Positions 6,424 to 15,425 of a stretch of DNA of 64,000 nucleotides are shown in pieces. Origin of the DNA: Burkholderiaceae bacterium (lineage in GTDB: Bacteria > Pseudomonadota > Gammaproteobacteria > Burkholderiales > Burkholderiaceae_C); contig JACKLO010000025.1 of the NCBI GenBank assembly GCA_024235915.1, forward strand, positions 17,663-81,662, written 5' to 3'. The first letter of the stretch is position 1, and each line of letters starts with the position of its first letter. The position numbers and the translations under genes are program-made. The notes under the pieces are model-generated. The model searched no databases, had not been told where the DNA came from, and saw nothing but the letters and a program-made list of their open reading frames with translations.

Positions 6424-9225
6424 TCAGAGCTTGTAGTTCAGGCCGAACAGGTAGGTCTTGCCGTAGCGCACACGCTCGACGATGTTGCCGGTGTCGCCGT
6501 TGTAGCGCTTGAACTCCGAGTTCGTCAGGTTGTTGCCCTGGAACAGCAGCGACAGGCCCTTGAAGATGCCGGTCTGGAATTCGTAGCCGAGCTGCAGATC
6601 GACAACCGTCTCGGCAGAGACGAAGGTCAGCTGGCGGTTGTCCTGGAAGTCGGTGATCTCGCCCAGGAACGACGAGCGGCTGCGCGCACCCAGCGACACC
6701 TGGAAGCCCGACTTCTCGTAGTACAGGCGCAGGTTGGTCACTTCACGCGACAGGCCCGGCAGCGGCAGGTTGCCGGCGCCGACGTCGTTGACGTTCAGGC
6801 CACCCGGGGGCAGGCTGACCGAACTGTCGGTGTTCGAGTAGTTCACCTGCACGCCGAAACCTTCCAGCGCCGGCGTCAGCATGCTGAAGGGCAGCGACAG
6901 CGCCACTTCCACACCGCTCAGGTTGCCACCCGTGCCGTTCACCGGCTGCGTGAAGTACACGTTGTCGAACGGCACGCTGCCCGGGACGCCGAACTCCTCC
7001 ACCGGGATCGCCTTGGTCTGGCGGATCACGTAGGTGCTCAGGTCCTTGTAGAAGCCGGCGACGCTGACGTAGCCCTTGTTGCCGAAGTACTTCTCGTACG
7101 ACAGGTCCAGCGCGTTGGCCTGGAACGGCTTCAGCCAGGGGTTGCCGCCGCTGCCTTCCAGGCGAGGGCCACCGCCGTCGGTGGGCGCGTTGTTCAGCGA
7201 GAAGGTCGCCGAGCCGCGCATGTCGGCCATGCTCGGGCGCGACTGCACCTTGGCCAGGCCCATGCGCAGCACCTGGTCGCTGCCCAGGTCCATCGACAGG
7301 TTCAGGCTCGGCAGCACGTCGTTGTAGCTGGTGCCGTTCTCGATGCGCGTGGCCGGGCAGGTCTCGGGCGTGTTGCCGGTGCAGGTGGCGGCGTCGAGGT
7401 AGTAGCCGACACCGCTTTGCTTGGTCGACACGAACTGCACACCCACGTTGCCCAGCACGGCACGGCCGAAGAGCTCGGTCTCCACCGCGCCCTTGGCGAA
7501 CAGCGTGGTCAGCTTCTCGTTGACCGACCAGTCCTTGTTCAGGATGTCGCGGTCCACCTTCGGCGGCAGGTCATAGATGCTGCCCAACGAACCCTGCGGG
7601 TTCCAGGAGATCACCGACAGGCCCGTGGTGCCGGCGATGGCGGTGCCAGAGCTGGGCACGTTGGCCGCGCCGTATGGGTCGGTCGTGCCGGCGATCACCA
7701 GGCGACCTTCGTTGGCCGTGTGGATCTTGTCGCGTTCCTGCAGGTTGGCGCCGATCTGCAGTTCGGTCACCGGGCCCCACTCGACGGCACGCTTGCCCGA
7801 CAGGCGGGTGGCGGAGATCTTGTCGATGGTGGTGGGCAGCGCCACGTAGCCGGCCTGCGGCGAGCTTTCGCCACCGCTCCAGCCCATCACGTCGGTCAGC
7901 TTGATGATCGACGGGTCGGCGTAGTTCAGGCTGGTGCTGTACTGCACCTGGTCGTGGTTGCCGCCGTTGAAGCCGGTCCAGGAGATCGTGCCCACGTTGG
8001 CCGCGTAGGCCGGCAGGTTGGCGTTACCCACCTGGCCCGCCGTGGTCTCGTAGCGCGTGCCCAGACGCTTGACCTTGGACTGCGACAGGTCCAGCTCCGC
8101 CGTCCAGTCGGCCACCTTCAACTTGTTGTTCCAGCCGAAGGAATCCAGCTTGTCCTCGACGCGCTCGTCGTGGTTGCGGACCACGCCCTTGTAGTTGGTG
8201 ATCGTGCCCGCCGTGGCCACGCCGTCCACCACGGTGGCGTTGATCAGCTGGCCTGCCGGGTCGTAGCCGCCGGCGGACTGGCCGCCGATGGCGCCTTCGA
8301 GGCCCTTCTTGCTGATCCTGAAGTCACCCTTGGAGCTGAACAGGTCCAGCACCGACTCGAAGCTCTTGTTCGGCTTGAACTGCAGCACGGCCATCAGGCC
8401 GTCGCGGGTGAAGGTCGTGCTCTCGGTGTCGGCCGTGAAACCGCCCGGGGTCTTGACCATCTGGCCGTTGTAGTCCACCTCAGGCGTCCAGCCGCCCCAG
8501 GAGTTGAACTTCTGCTGCTCGGCACCCTTGTCGTTGAAGCGCGCGAAGCCCAGCGCCACACCGATGGTGCGGTCGGCGAACTGGTCGATGTAGGACAGCG
8601 ACGCGCGGTCACCATCACCTTCCTCGGCGCCCGAGTCCACGCCGCTGCGCTGCTTGCGGAAGTTCACGGCCACCGTGCGCTTGCCGAAGTCCAGCGGGCG
8701 CACGGTGCGCAGGTCGATCGTCGAGGCCAGGCCCTGGTTCATCAGGCCGGCATCGGGCGTCTTGTAGATGACGACCTGGCCCAGCAGCTCGGACGGGAAC
8801 TGGTCGAACTCCACGCCGCGGCTGTCGCTGGTGGAGGCCTGCTCACGGCCATTGAGCGTGCCGGCGTTGAAGTCGGCCGACATGCCGCGCACGCTGATCG
8901 ACGACGCGCGACCGGTGCTCTTGTTGCGCTGGGCGGTCACACCGGGCAGGCGCGCCACGGATTCGGCGATGCTGGGGTCGGGCAGCTTGCCGATGTCTTC
9001 GGCGCTGATGGCCTCGACGATGCCTTCGGCATTCTTCTTGGTGCTGATGGCACTTTCGATGGCGGCACGGATGCCGGTCACCGTGATCGTCTGCGTGGTC
9101 GTCGCTTCCTGCGCCAGCACGGCGCCGGACGCCAGCAGCATGGCCGCACCGGCCACGGCGGTCAGCGCCGGCAGGCCGGCGGACGAACGATTGGCGCGCA
9201 CGCGCCGCGAAGGATGGGTGGTCAC
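6424..9225 (-). CDS. TonB-dependent outer-membrane receptor, probable maltodextrin uptake
   Basis: Outer-membrane gated barrel that imports ligands using TonB energy. The product is 933 residues from a GTG start at 9225, chosen because AGGAGA lies 6 nt upstream (9232-9237). The frame is open further upstream to 9273 without a better site. The N-terminus has a signal peptide ending LASGAVLAQE, a TonB-box-like TITVTG, and a plug domain (IGKLPDPSIAESVARLPGV, SISVRGM). The barrel follows, ending in YLFGLNYKL with a hydrophobic terminal residue. As first gene of the halogenase-malEFG-GH13 operon it probably takes up maltodextrins too large for porins. The ligand is inferred from context only. Confidence 0.9.
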   Translation of the reverse strand: MTTHPSRRVRANRSSAGLPALTAVAGAAMLLASGAVLAQEATTTQTITVTGIRAAIESAISTKKNAEGIVEAISAEDIGKLPDPSIAESVARLPGVTAQRNKSTGRASSISVRGMSADFNAGTLNGREQASTSDSRGVEFDQFPSELLGQVVIYKTPDAGLMNQGLASTIDLRTVRPLDFGKRTVAVNFRKQRSGVDSGAEEGDGDRASLSYIDQFADRTIGVALGFARFNDKGAEQQKFNSWGGWTPEVDYNGQMVKTPGGFTADTESTTFTRDGLMAVLQFKPNKSFESVLDLFSSKGDFRISKKGLEGAIGGQSAGGYDPAGQLINATVVDGVATAGTITNYKGVVRNHDERVEDKLDSFGWNNKLKVADWTAELDLSQSKVKRLGTRYETTAGQVGNANLPAYAANVGTISWTGFNGGNHDQVQYSTSLNYADPSIIKLTDVMGWSGGESSPQAGYVALPTTIDKISATRLSGKRAVEWGPVTELQIGANLQERDKIHTANEGRLVIAGTTDPYGAANVPSSGTAIAGTTGLSVISWNPQGSLGSIYDLPPKVDRDILNKDWSVNEKLTTLFAKGAVETELFGRAVLGNVGVQFVSTKQSGVGYYLDAATCTGNTPETCPATRIENGTSYNDVLPSLNLSMDLGSDQVLRMGLAKVQSRPSMADMRGSATFSLNNAPTDGGGPRLEGSGGNPWLKPFQANALDLSYEKYFGNKGYVSVAGFYKDLSTYVIRQTKAIPVEEFGVPGSVPFDNVYFTQPVNGTGGNLSGVEVALSLPFSMLTPALEGFGVQVNYSNTDSSVSLPPGGLNVNDVGAGNLPLPGLSREVTNLRLYYEKSGFQVSLGARSRSSFLGEITDFQDNRQLTFVSAETVVDLQLGYEFQTGIFKGLSLLFQGNNLTNSEFKRYNGDTGNIVERVRYGKTYLFGLNYKL

Positions 9226-9248
9226 CTGCTGTCTCCTGGTCGACTGGT

Positions 9249-9256
9249 AAGCGCTT
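9249..9256. promoter_or_regulatory. LacI-family-like operator core upstream of the TonB receptor
   Basis: The 8-bp palindrome AAGCGCTT lies about 24 bp upstream of the receptor GTG start. Such cores are typical of LacI-family (MalR/SusR/CcpA-like) operators. The outer bases are only weakly symmetric. No LacI-type gene is in the window, so this is a tentative site. Confidence 0.4.
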
Positions 9257-9328
9257 TCGCCACGGCCTGGCAACCGGAGCGGAGCGGAGAGTTCGGTCGA
9301 CTTTGTATCAAAACTAGCTACATCTTCG

Positions 9329-9348
9329 ACCTTAGGTAAACCCTAGGT
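9329..9348. promoter_or_regulatory. paired 9-bp direct repeats in the divergent control region
   Basis: ACCTTAGGT (9329-9337) and ACCCTAGGT (9340-9348) are spaced one helical turn apart (11 bp) in the AT-richest part of the receptor/amylase intergenic region. The layout suits two adjacent regulator subunits. The binding protein is unknown. Confidence 0.35.
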
Positions 9349-9369
9349 GGTGTCGCATTTTTGTCAATT

Positions 9370-9384
9370 CTGAAGAAACTTCAG
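9370..9384. promoter_or_regulatory. perfect 6-3-6 palindrome in the divergent control region
   Basis: CTGAAGAAACTTCAG is a perfect palindrome with a 3-nt centre, midway between the divergent receptor and amylase genes. It does not match the HexR box or the LacI core, so it may be the site of a third regulator. It could also form a short hairpin. Confidence 0.4.
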
Positions 9385-9445
9385 CCAAATCCCAGCGTAA
9401 ACCCGGTGCGACGACACGCCCAAAGGCCAGGTCTGGCCGTGAGAA

Positions 9446-9460
9446 TGTAGTGGGACTACA
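9446..9460. promoter_or_regulatory. HexR-type operator upstream of the secreted GH13 gene
   Basis: TGTAGTGGGACTACA fits the HexR consensus TGTARTnnnAYTACA with perfect dyad symmetry. A HexR domain is encoded 6-8 kb away in the Glk-HexR fusion, and similar boxes lie in that fusion's own promoter region. Repression in the absence of hexose-phosphate catabolite is the expected mode for HexR. The box overlaps the earliest possible start codon (GTG 9450), which favours a later start for the gene. Confidence 0.7.
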
Positions 9461-12131
9461 CGAATGGACATCGCGTTTGACTTCAGCCCCGCTTCGACAG
9501 TCGCCCCTCTGGCCTGGCGTGGCACGCGCTGGCCTGGCGTTGCTGCTCGGGACCGCTGGCGCATGGGCAGGTGCGGCCGACGGCCCGCTGCACCGGCCGT
9601 CGCCCGACTGGCGCGACCAGGTGCTCTATTTCGTGCTCACGGACCGCTTCGACAACGGCGAGCCGCGCAACGACGACCAGGGCGCCGGCGAGTTCGACCC
9701 CTCCCGCGCCGACCGCTACAGCGGCGGCGACCTCGCCGGCGTGCAGCGGCGTCTGGGCTACCTGCAGGGCCTGGGTGTCACTGGCCTGTGGCTCACGCCC
9801 TGGGTGGCCAACCAGTGGCTGGACGGCGCCTACGCCGGTTACCACGGCTACTGGGCCAGCGACTTCACGGCCGTGGACCCGCACCAGGGCCATCTGGCGG
9901 ACTTGCAGGCGCTCTCCCGCGACCTGCATGCCCGCGACATGCTGCTGGTGCAGGACATCGTGGTGAACCACGTCGGCAACTTCTTCGACATCGCCCCCGG
10001 CACCGACCTGTCCACGCCCGAGACGGCGGCCCTCGGCTGGCGCGCGAACCCGGCGTCCAAGCCGAGCGCCGCGCCCACGCAGCCCCCTCTCCACCTGAAC
10101 GACCCGCGCCGCGCCGCCGACCGCGCCGCCGCCGTCTACCACTGGACGCCGCCGGTGGCCGACTACACCAACCGGCAGCAGAAACTGACCTGGCAGATGT
10201 CGCGCCTGGACGACCTGAACACGGAGAACCCCGCCGTGCGCCAGGCGCTGCGGCGCAGCTACGGGCAGTGGATCCGCGACGCCGGCGTCGACGCCTTCCG
10301 CGTGGACACGGCGTTCTACGTGCCGCCGGACTTCTTCACCGACTTCCTGCACGCCGACGACCCGGCCGCGCCCGGCATCCTGGCCGTGGCGCGTGGCACC
10401 GGTCGCACCGACTTCCATGTCTTCGGCGAAGGCTTCGGCATCGACCGCGCCGGCGAGGACGTGCAGATGCGCCGCATCGAGTCCTACATGACCGCGGCAG
10501 ACGGTGCACCCATCCTGCCCGGCATGCTGAACTTCCCGCTCTACGGCGCCCTGGGCGACGTGTTCGCGCGCGGCCGCCCGCCGGCGGAACTGGGCTGGCG
10601 CATCGCGCGCACGATGGCGTTGCACGCGCGGCCGCACCGCATGCCCAGCTTCGTCGACAACCACGATGTCGACCGCTTTCTGGCGGCCGGCACACCGCGG
10701 GGCCTGCGCCAGGCGCTGCTGGCGATGTTCACGCTGCCCGGCATCCCGGTGATCTACCAGGGCACGGAGCAGGGTTTCACGCAGCCGCGCGCGTCCATGT
10801 TCGCCGCCGGCTGGGGTTCGGGCGGGCGCGACCACTTCGATGCCGAGGCGCCGCTGTACCGCCACATCACCGCGCTGGCCGCGCTGCGGCGCACGCACCG
10901 TGCACTCTCCCGCGGCACGCCCACCGTGCTGCACGCCGACGCGACAGGGCCCGGCGTCATCGCCTGGCGCATGGATGCCCCCGCCAGCGATGGCCCGCCG
11001 ATGCTGGTGGCGATCAACACCGCGGCGCACCCGGCACTGGTCGAGGCGCTGCCGCTGACCGCAGGCACGGTCCTGACGCCCGCCTGGACCGACGGCGAAC
11101 CGCCCATCACCCGGGCCCGCCCGGACGGCGGCGTCACGCTGCGCCTGGCGCCAGGTGCCGCCGCGGTGTGGTCCCTTCAGGGCGAGGTACCAGGCGCACC
11201 GACCGCCGCCGTGGCGCCGCCGACGCTGCTGTCCCCATCTGCGGGCAAGCCCGACCCGGCGCGCGCGGCAGGCGATCTGCAGCTGTCGGGCCAAGCCGCA
11301 CCGGGTGCGCGCCTTCGGCTGGCCGTCGATGGTGCCTTGGCGGATGGCGAGCCGGTAACGGCCGATGCCCAGGGTCTTTTCCAGGTCCGCATTGACACCG
11401 CCGCCATGGTCGATCCGGCACTCACCCACCGCGCCGCGGTGGTGGACGAAGCCAGCGGCCTGGCCTCGGCACCGGTGCCCTTCCAGGTTGAACGCCCATG
11501 GCGGCTGCTGGCCGACGTGCAAGATCCGGTGGGCGACGACCACGGCATCGGCGCCGGCGCCGGCCACCTGCGCTACCCGCTGGACCCCAGTTGGGGCGCG
11601 AACCGCCAGCTGGACCTGACACGTGTGCGCGCCTGGGGTGCTGGCGGCGCGCTGCGGCTGGCGCTCGGCCTGCACCGCCTCACCCGCAGCTGGAACCCGG
11701 CCAACGGCTTCGACCACGTGGCCTTCACGATCTTCATCGAGCTGCCGGGTGAACCCGGCGGCGCCACCGTGATGCCGGGGCAGGACAGCCAGCTGCCCGA
11801 CGGCCTGCGCTGGCACCGGCGGCTGCGCCTGCATGGCTGGTCGAATGCGCTGTTCAGCGCCGAAGGCGCCAGCGCCAGCCACGAAGGCACGCCCATCGGG
11901 CCGGCGCCGGTGCTGCGCGCCGACGCCGACCATCACACCCTTGAGCTCACGCTGCCCCCTGCCGCCCTGGGCGGGCGGCGCGATCTGCACGGCGTGCGGA
12001 TCTGGGTCACCACCTGGGACTGGGACGGCGGCTACCGCGCCCTGCAGGCCGAGCCCGGCGGCCACCATTTCGGCGGCCCTGCCGGCACCCCGAAGGTGAT
12101 GGACAGCAGCGCCATCATCACGCTGCCCTGA
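9450..12131 (+). CDS. secreted GH13 alpha-amylase/pullulanase-type enzyme with C-terminal glucodextranase-like module
   Basis: Hydrolyses extracellular or periplasmic starch. The frame opens at GTG 9450, inside the HexR box; TTG 9477 or GTG 9519 are more likely starts, and none has a clear ribosome-binding site. A signal peptide (LALLLGTAGAWAGA) precedes a GH13 barrel. It has region I QDIVVNH (about residue 168), region II FRVDT with nucleophile Asp286, acid/base Glu327 in FGEGF, and region IV DNHD (Asp406). Residues are counted from 9450. After a beta-sandwich segment, the last ~220 residues (DVQDPVGDDHG onward) resemble the C-terminal binding module of glucodextranase. It probably supplies maltodextrins to the divergent TonB receptor/MalEFG system. 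Confidence 0.88.
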   Translation: MGLHEWTSRLTSAPLRQSPLWPGVARAGLALLLGTAGAWAGAADGPLHRPSPDWRDQVLYFVLTDRFDNGEPRNDDQGAGEFDPSRADRYSGGDLAGVQRRLGYLQGLGVTGLWLTPWVANQWLDGAYAGYHGYWASDFTAVDPHQGHLADLQALSRDLHARDMLLVQDIVVNHVGNFFDIAPGTDLSTPETAALGWRANPASKPSAAPTQPPLHLNDPRRAADRAAAVYHWTPPVADYTNRQQKLTWQMSRLDDLNTENPAVRQALRRSYGQWIRDAGVDAFRVDTAFYVPPDFFTDFLHADDPAAPGILAVARGTGRTDFHVFGEGFGIDRAGEDVQMRRIESYMTAADGAPILPGMLNFPLYGALGDVFARGRPPAELGWRIARTMALHARPHRMPSFVDNHDVDRFLAAGTPRGLRQALLAMFTLPGIPVIYQGTEQGFTQPRASMFAAGWGSGGRDHFDAEAPLYRHITALAALRRTHRALSRGTPTVLHADATGPGVIAWRMDAPASDGPPMLVAINTAAHPALVEALPLTAGTVLTPAWTDGEPPITRARPDGGVTLRLAPGAAAVWSLQGEVPGAPTAAVAPPTLLSPSAGKPDPARAAGDLQLSGQAAPGARLRLAVDGALADGEPVTADAQGLFQVRIDTAAMVDPALTHRAAVVDEASGLASAPVPFQVERPWRLLADVQDPVGDDHGIGAGAGHLRYPLDPSWGANRQLDLTRVRAWGAGGALRLALGLHRLTRSWNPANGFDHVAFTIFIELPGEPGGATVMPGQDSQLPDGLRWHRRLRLHGWSNALFSAEGASASHEGTPIGPAPVLRADADHHTLELTLPPAALGGRRDLHGVRIWVTTWDWDGGYRALQAEPGGHHFGGPAGTPKVMDSSAIITLP

Positions 12132-12159
12132 CGTCGACGGCCAAGGCCTGCCCCACCCC

Positions 12160-13500
12160 ATGAAACCCCGCCTGGCCCTGGTGGCCGTGCCGCTGTTCCT
12201 GGAACTCGGCCTGGGCATGGCCGTGGGTCTGGCCGGGACGGCGCTGGCCGCGCGGCAGGCCGACGACGCCGCCGCAGGCTTCGCCCTGGCGCACCAGGTG
12301 GCGGCCATGCTCTTCATCGTGCTGCGCATCGTCGGCGCCGGCGTCTCGGTGGTGGTGGCCCAGGCCCTGGGGGCCGGCCGCCGCGCGGAAGCGGATGCCG
12401 TGGCGCGCGCCGTGCTGGGCGCCAGCAGCTGGGTCGGCGGCGGCTGCGCGCTGGCGGCGGTGTGGGGCGCCGAGGCGTTGATGCGCGGGCTCAACGCACC
12501 GCCGCCGGTGCTGGCCCTTGCGGCGCCGCTGCTGCAGTGGATGGCGCCGGCCCTGTTGCTGGACGCCTGGAACGCCGCCATGGCCAGCGTGATGCGCGCC
12601 CACCTGCGCGCGCGCGAGGTGCTGGGCGTGGTGCTCGCCATGCATGCGCTGCACCTGGTGCTGGCGCTGTGGTGGATGCCGCGCTTCGGGTTGGCGGGTT
12701 TTGCCGCGGCGCTGGCGGCCAGCCGGGTGCTGGGGCTGGTGCTGCACCTGTGGCTGTGGCGGCGGCAGCTGCGGCTGGTGCCACGCGCCGAAGACCTGTG
12801 GCGGTTGCCTCGGCGCGAACTGGCAGCGGTGCTGCGCATCGGTCTGCCTGGCGCGGCGGAGAACGCCGCCTACCGGCTGGCCTTCGTGGTCAGCGTCGCG
12901 GCGGTGGGCACGCTGGGCGCGTCGGCGCTGGCCACCCAGGCCTATGTGCTGCAGTTCAACCACTTCACCTTGCTGGCCGGGCTGGCCATCGGCCTGGGCG
13001 GCGAGGTGGTGGTCGGCCACCACATCGGCAGTGGCCGCCTGCACGCAGCACACCGGCTGGTCAAACGCGCGCTGGCCCTGGGGTTGGTGATCAGCCTGGT
13101 GGTGGCCGGTGCCGCCGCGCTGGCCGCACCGATGCTGCTGCGCCTGTTCACCCAGGACCCGGCCATCCTGGCCACCGGGGCCACGCTGATGGCCTGGTCG
13201 GTGCTGCTGGAACCGGGACGCACCTTCAACCTGGTGGTGATCAACGCCCTGCGCGCCGCCGGTGATGCGCGGTTCCCGGTGGCCGTGGGCGCGGTGTCGA
13301 TGGCGGTGGTGCTGGCCGGTGGCAGCTGGTGGCTGGGCGTGCACCTGGGCTGGGGGCTGGTGGGGGTGTGGATCGCCTACGCCGCCGACGAGTGGCTGCG
13401 CGGGCTGCTGATGTGGTGGCGCTGGCGGCGCCTGGCCTGGGTGCCGGCCGCGCGGGCGTCGCGGCGCAGGCTGCGCGCGCTACAACGGCAGGCGGGCTGA
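12160..13500 (+). CDS. MATE-family efflux transporter
   Basis: Polytopic inner-membrane antiporter of the multidrug and toxin extrusion family, which exports organic cations or other toxic compounds with Na+ or H+. The 446-residue length is normal for the family. About twelve hydrophobic helices are visible in two halves. The second half holds GLPGAAENAAYRLAF and the typical ALATQAYVLQFNHFTLLAGLAIGLGGEVVVG-like segment (cited in part). The gene starts 28 bp after the amylase stop, so the two may be co-transcribed, though a functional link is not apparent. Its 3' end overlaps the convergent SDR gene by 21 bp. Confidence 0.88.
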   Translation: MKPRLALVAVPLFLELGLGMAVGLAGTALAARQADDAAAGFALAHQVAAMLFIVLRIVGAGVSVVVAQALGAGRRAEADAVARAVLGASSWVGGGCALAAVWGAEALMRGLNAPPPVLALAAPLLQWMAPALLLDAWNAAMASVMRAHLRAREVLGVVLAMHALHLVLALWWMPRFGLAGFAAALAASRVLGLVLHLWLWRRQLRLVPRAEDLWRLPRRELAAVLRIGLPGAAENAAYRLAFVVSVAAVGTLGASALATQAYVLQFNHFTLLAGLAIGLGGEVVVGHHIGSGRLHAAHRLVKRALALGLVISLVVAGAAALAAPMLLRLFTQDPAILATGATLMAWSVLLEPGRTFNLVVINALRAAGDARFPVAVGAVSMAVVLAGGSWWLGVHLGWGLVGVWIAYAADEWLRGLLMWWRWRRLAWVPAARASRRRLRALQRQAG

Positions 13501-14226
13501 CAGCGGCGGCACGGGCAGGCCGTCGACCAGGCGCTGGTCGTGCGCATAGCCTGCATGCTCGCGCACCCGCCAATCGGCGCGTCCGAAGTGCCGGCGCAGC
13601 GCTTGGACGACGGCGCCGAAGTGGTGGCCCTCGTCCGCGTTGCTGTCCAGGTGCCGCAGCCCAGGCTGCGGCCGGGCCAGGAGGTCGACAATGGCCGCGG
13701 CCGTGTCGGTCATGAAGGAGCAAGCGGGCCGCCAGGCGGTGCTGGCCGCGACTTCACCCTCGCGCTGCTGCCAGCCGTCGAGCTGCACCAGCATGTTGTT
13801 GCCCGGTCGTTCGGGGTCGATCTGCCAGCCGATGCGCAGCACGCTGGCCTGCGGATGGGCCGTCTGCACCGCGTCCTCGCACCGGATCTTGCTGCGGCCA
13901 TAGTCGTCGCGTGCCGTGCGTGGGTCGCCCGGCCGGTGCGGCCCGTCGGGCTCCGCATCGAACACCATCGCGGTGCTGGTGAACACCATCGGCAGCCCCG
14001 CCGCCGCGGCGTGGCCCGCCAGCAGGCCGGCCCAGGCCTCGCCCCCCATCGCCAGGTGGGCGATGGCATCGAGCCGCTCGCTCTGCAGCCAGGCCAACGC
14101 GCAGCCAGCATCGTCGGGCGGCACGGCCTGGCGGTCCCAACCCGTCACCGTCCATCCCGCCGCTGCCGCGGCTTCGGCCACGCGCGGGGCCAGGGTGCCG
14201 TTCAGGCCCGTGATCAGCAAGCGCAT
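13480..14226 (-). CDS. NAD(P)-dependent SDR/RmlD-like sugar epimerase-reductase
   Basis: Extended short-chain dehydrogenase/reductase of 248 residues. The N-terminal Rossmann motif is LLITGLNGTLA. The active-site region has the serine stretch FTSTAMVF and the catalytic pair in DYGRSK (Tyr and Lys four residues apart). It resembles dTDP-4-dehydrorhamnose reductase or nucleoside-diphosphate-sugar epimerases, which act on nucleotide sugars in the cytoplasm. The substrate cannot be read from the sequence. The gene lies 18 bp downstream of the glucokinase on the same strand, probably in one transcript, and converges with the MATE gene. Confidence 0.75.
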   Translation of the reverse strand: MRLLITGLNGTLAPRVAEAAAAAGWTVTGWDRQAVPPDDAGCALAWLQSERLDAIAHLAMGGEAWAGLLAGHAAAAGLPMVFTSTAMVFDAEPDGPHRPGDPRTARDDYGRSKIRCEDAVQTAHPQASVLRIGWQIDPERPGNNMLVQLDGWQQREGEVAASTAWRPACSFMTDTAAAIVDLLARPQPGLRHLDSNADEGHHFGAVVQALRRHFGRADWRVREHAGYAHDQRLVDGLPVPPLSARLPL

Positions 14227-14244
14227 GACGGCCCGGCCACCCCG

Positions 14245-15306
14245 TCAGCCGTGGCGCTGTTCGATGGCGAACGCGGCGCCCGCCAGCGCCGCCAGCGTGT
14301 CGGTGATCAGCGCGGTGGGCACGGCGGCCAGATAGTCGCGGAAGCGGCCCTTGGCCTCGAAGCGCTCGCGGAAGGGCGACGTGAAGAAGCGTTCGCCCAG
14401 CCGCGGCACGATGCCGCCGCCGATGAACACCGCGCGGGCGCCCATCGTCAACGCCACGTTGCCGGCAAAGCCGCCCAGCAGGGCACAAAAGATGTCGAGC
14501 GTGCGCGCGCAACCGGCGTCGCCGGCCAGCCCGCGCTCGACCACCTGTTCGGCGCTCAACGCCTCGGGCGCCCGCCCTTCGGCCAGCGCCACGTAGTGGT
14601 GCAGCAGCGGCAGGCCGATGCCCGAGAGCAGGCGCTCGGCCGACACGTGCGGCCACTGGGCGCGGGCATGGCGCAGCACCTCGCTCTCCAGGTCGTCCAT
14701 CGGCGCCAGCGTGGCGTGGCCGCCTTCGCCGGGCAACGCCATCCAGCCGGCCTCGGTGTGCACCACACCCCCCACGCCCAGGCCGGTGCCCGGGCCGATG
14801 ACGGCCAGCGTGCCGGCCGCCACCGGCGCAGCCCCGTGGGCGCGCCACTGCGCGGGACGCAGGCGTGGCAGCGACAGCGCCAGCGCCTCGAAGTCATTGA
14901 GCACCTGCAGCGAGGCCAGACCCAGGTCGGCCTGGAACTCGGCACAGGAAAAGGACCACGGGCTGTTGGTCAACGCCACCTGGTCGCCCCGCACCGCGGT
15001 GGCCACCGCCATGGCCGCGCGCCGGGGCGCGGCCGCCACGCCGGCCGGCAAGCCCGCCAGGTAGGTGCGCGCCGCTTCGGCCGGGCCGGCACTGTCGGCC
15101 ACCGCGAACTGGCGCACGTGCTCCACGCCACGCGCCGGTGACGTCACCCAGCCGAAACGGGCGTTCGTCCCGCCCACGTCGGCCACCAGCCAAGGCAGCG
15201 CCAAGCCACCGCCAGCCGGCGCGACATCGGCGCCCGGGGCGGCACCGGGGGCGGTCAAGGGCGCCACCGGGTCGGGGCGGCACACGGCTTGCTGCTGCAC
15301 GGGCAC
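14245..15306 (-). CDS. glk: glucokinase (stand-alone copy)
   Basis: Phosphorylates glucose to glucose-6-phosphate with ATP. The 353-residue product has an unusual ~38-residue Pro/Ala-rich N-terminal extension. The nucleotide motif VADVGGTNARF follows, then VLNDFEALALSLPRL, the glycine-rich GPGTGLGVGG, PGEGGH, and FIGGGIVPRLGERF near the C-terminus, all typical of proteobacterial Glk. It is divergent from the Glk-HexR fusion, sharing a 130-190-bp control region with two HexR-type boxes. A second glucokinase next to a fused one is redundant; the copies may differ in expression. The product probably handles glucose released by the local GH13 enzymes. Confidence 0.92.
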   Translation of the reverse strand: MPVQQQAVCRPDPVAPLTAPGAAPGADVAPAGGGLALPWLVADVGGTNARFGWVTSPARGVEHVRQFAVADSAGPAEAARTYLAGLPAGVAAAPRRAAMAVATAVRGDQVALTNSPWSFSCAEFQADLGLASLQVLNDFEALALSLPRLRPAQWRAHGAAPVAAGTLAVIGPGTGLGVGGVVHTEAGWMALPGEGGHATLAPMDDLESEVLRHARAQWPHVSAERLLSGIGLPLLHHYVALAEGRAPEALSAEQVVERGLAGDAGCARTLDIFCALLGGFAGNVALTMGARAVFIGGGIVPRLGERFFTSPFRERFEAKGRFRDYLAAVPTALITDTLAALAGAAFAIEQRHG

Positions 15307-15338
15307 GGAATCATCCAGTCTTTCTGCAAGCGAACCAC

Positions 15339-15353
15339 GGTAGCAAAACTACA
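15339..15353. promoter_or_regulatory. HexR-type box proximal to the stand-alone glk
   Basis: GGTAGCAAAACTACA matches TGTARTnnnAYTACA well in its right half and partly in its left half. It lies 33 bp upstream of the glk start, in the region shared with glk-hexR. It is expected to bind the HexR domain of the divergent fusion protein. Confidence 0.6.
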
Positions 15354-15425
15354 CACCACCCGCAAGCCGGATCGACCCTTCACCCGCTCACTTCTCTGGT
15401 GAGACAACGGGCTGGCTTGCCGCGC

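Noticed and set aside
6280..9339. Open frame of about 1,000 codons on the plus strand opposite the TonB receptor
   Set aside because: It is Arg/His/Val/Gln-rich without domains, and the minus-strand receptor is clearly real. Long antisense frames are expected at this GC content.
9483..12839. Open frame of over 1,100 codons opposite the GH13 and MATE genes
   Set aside because: Same artefact; both opposite genes carry full family motifs.
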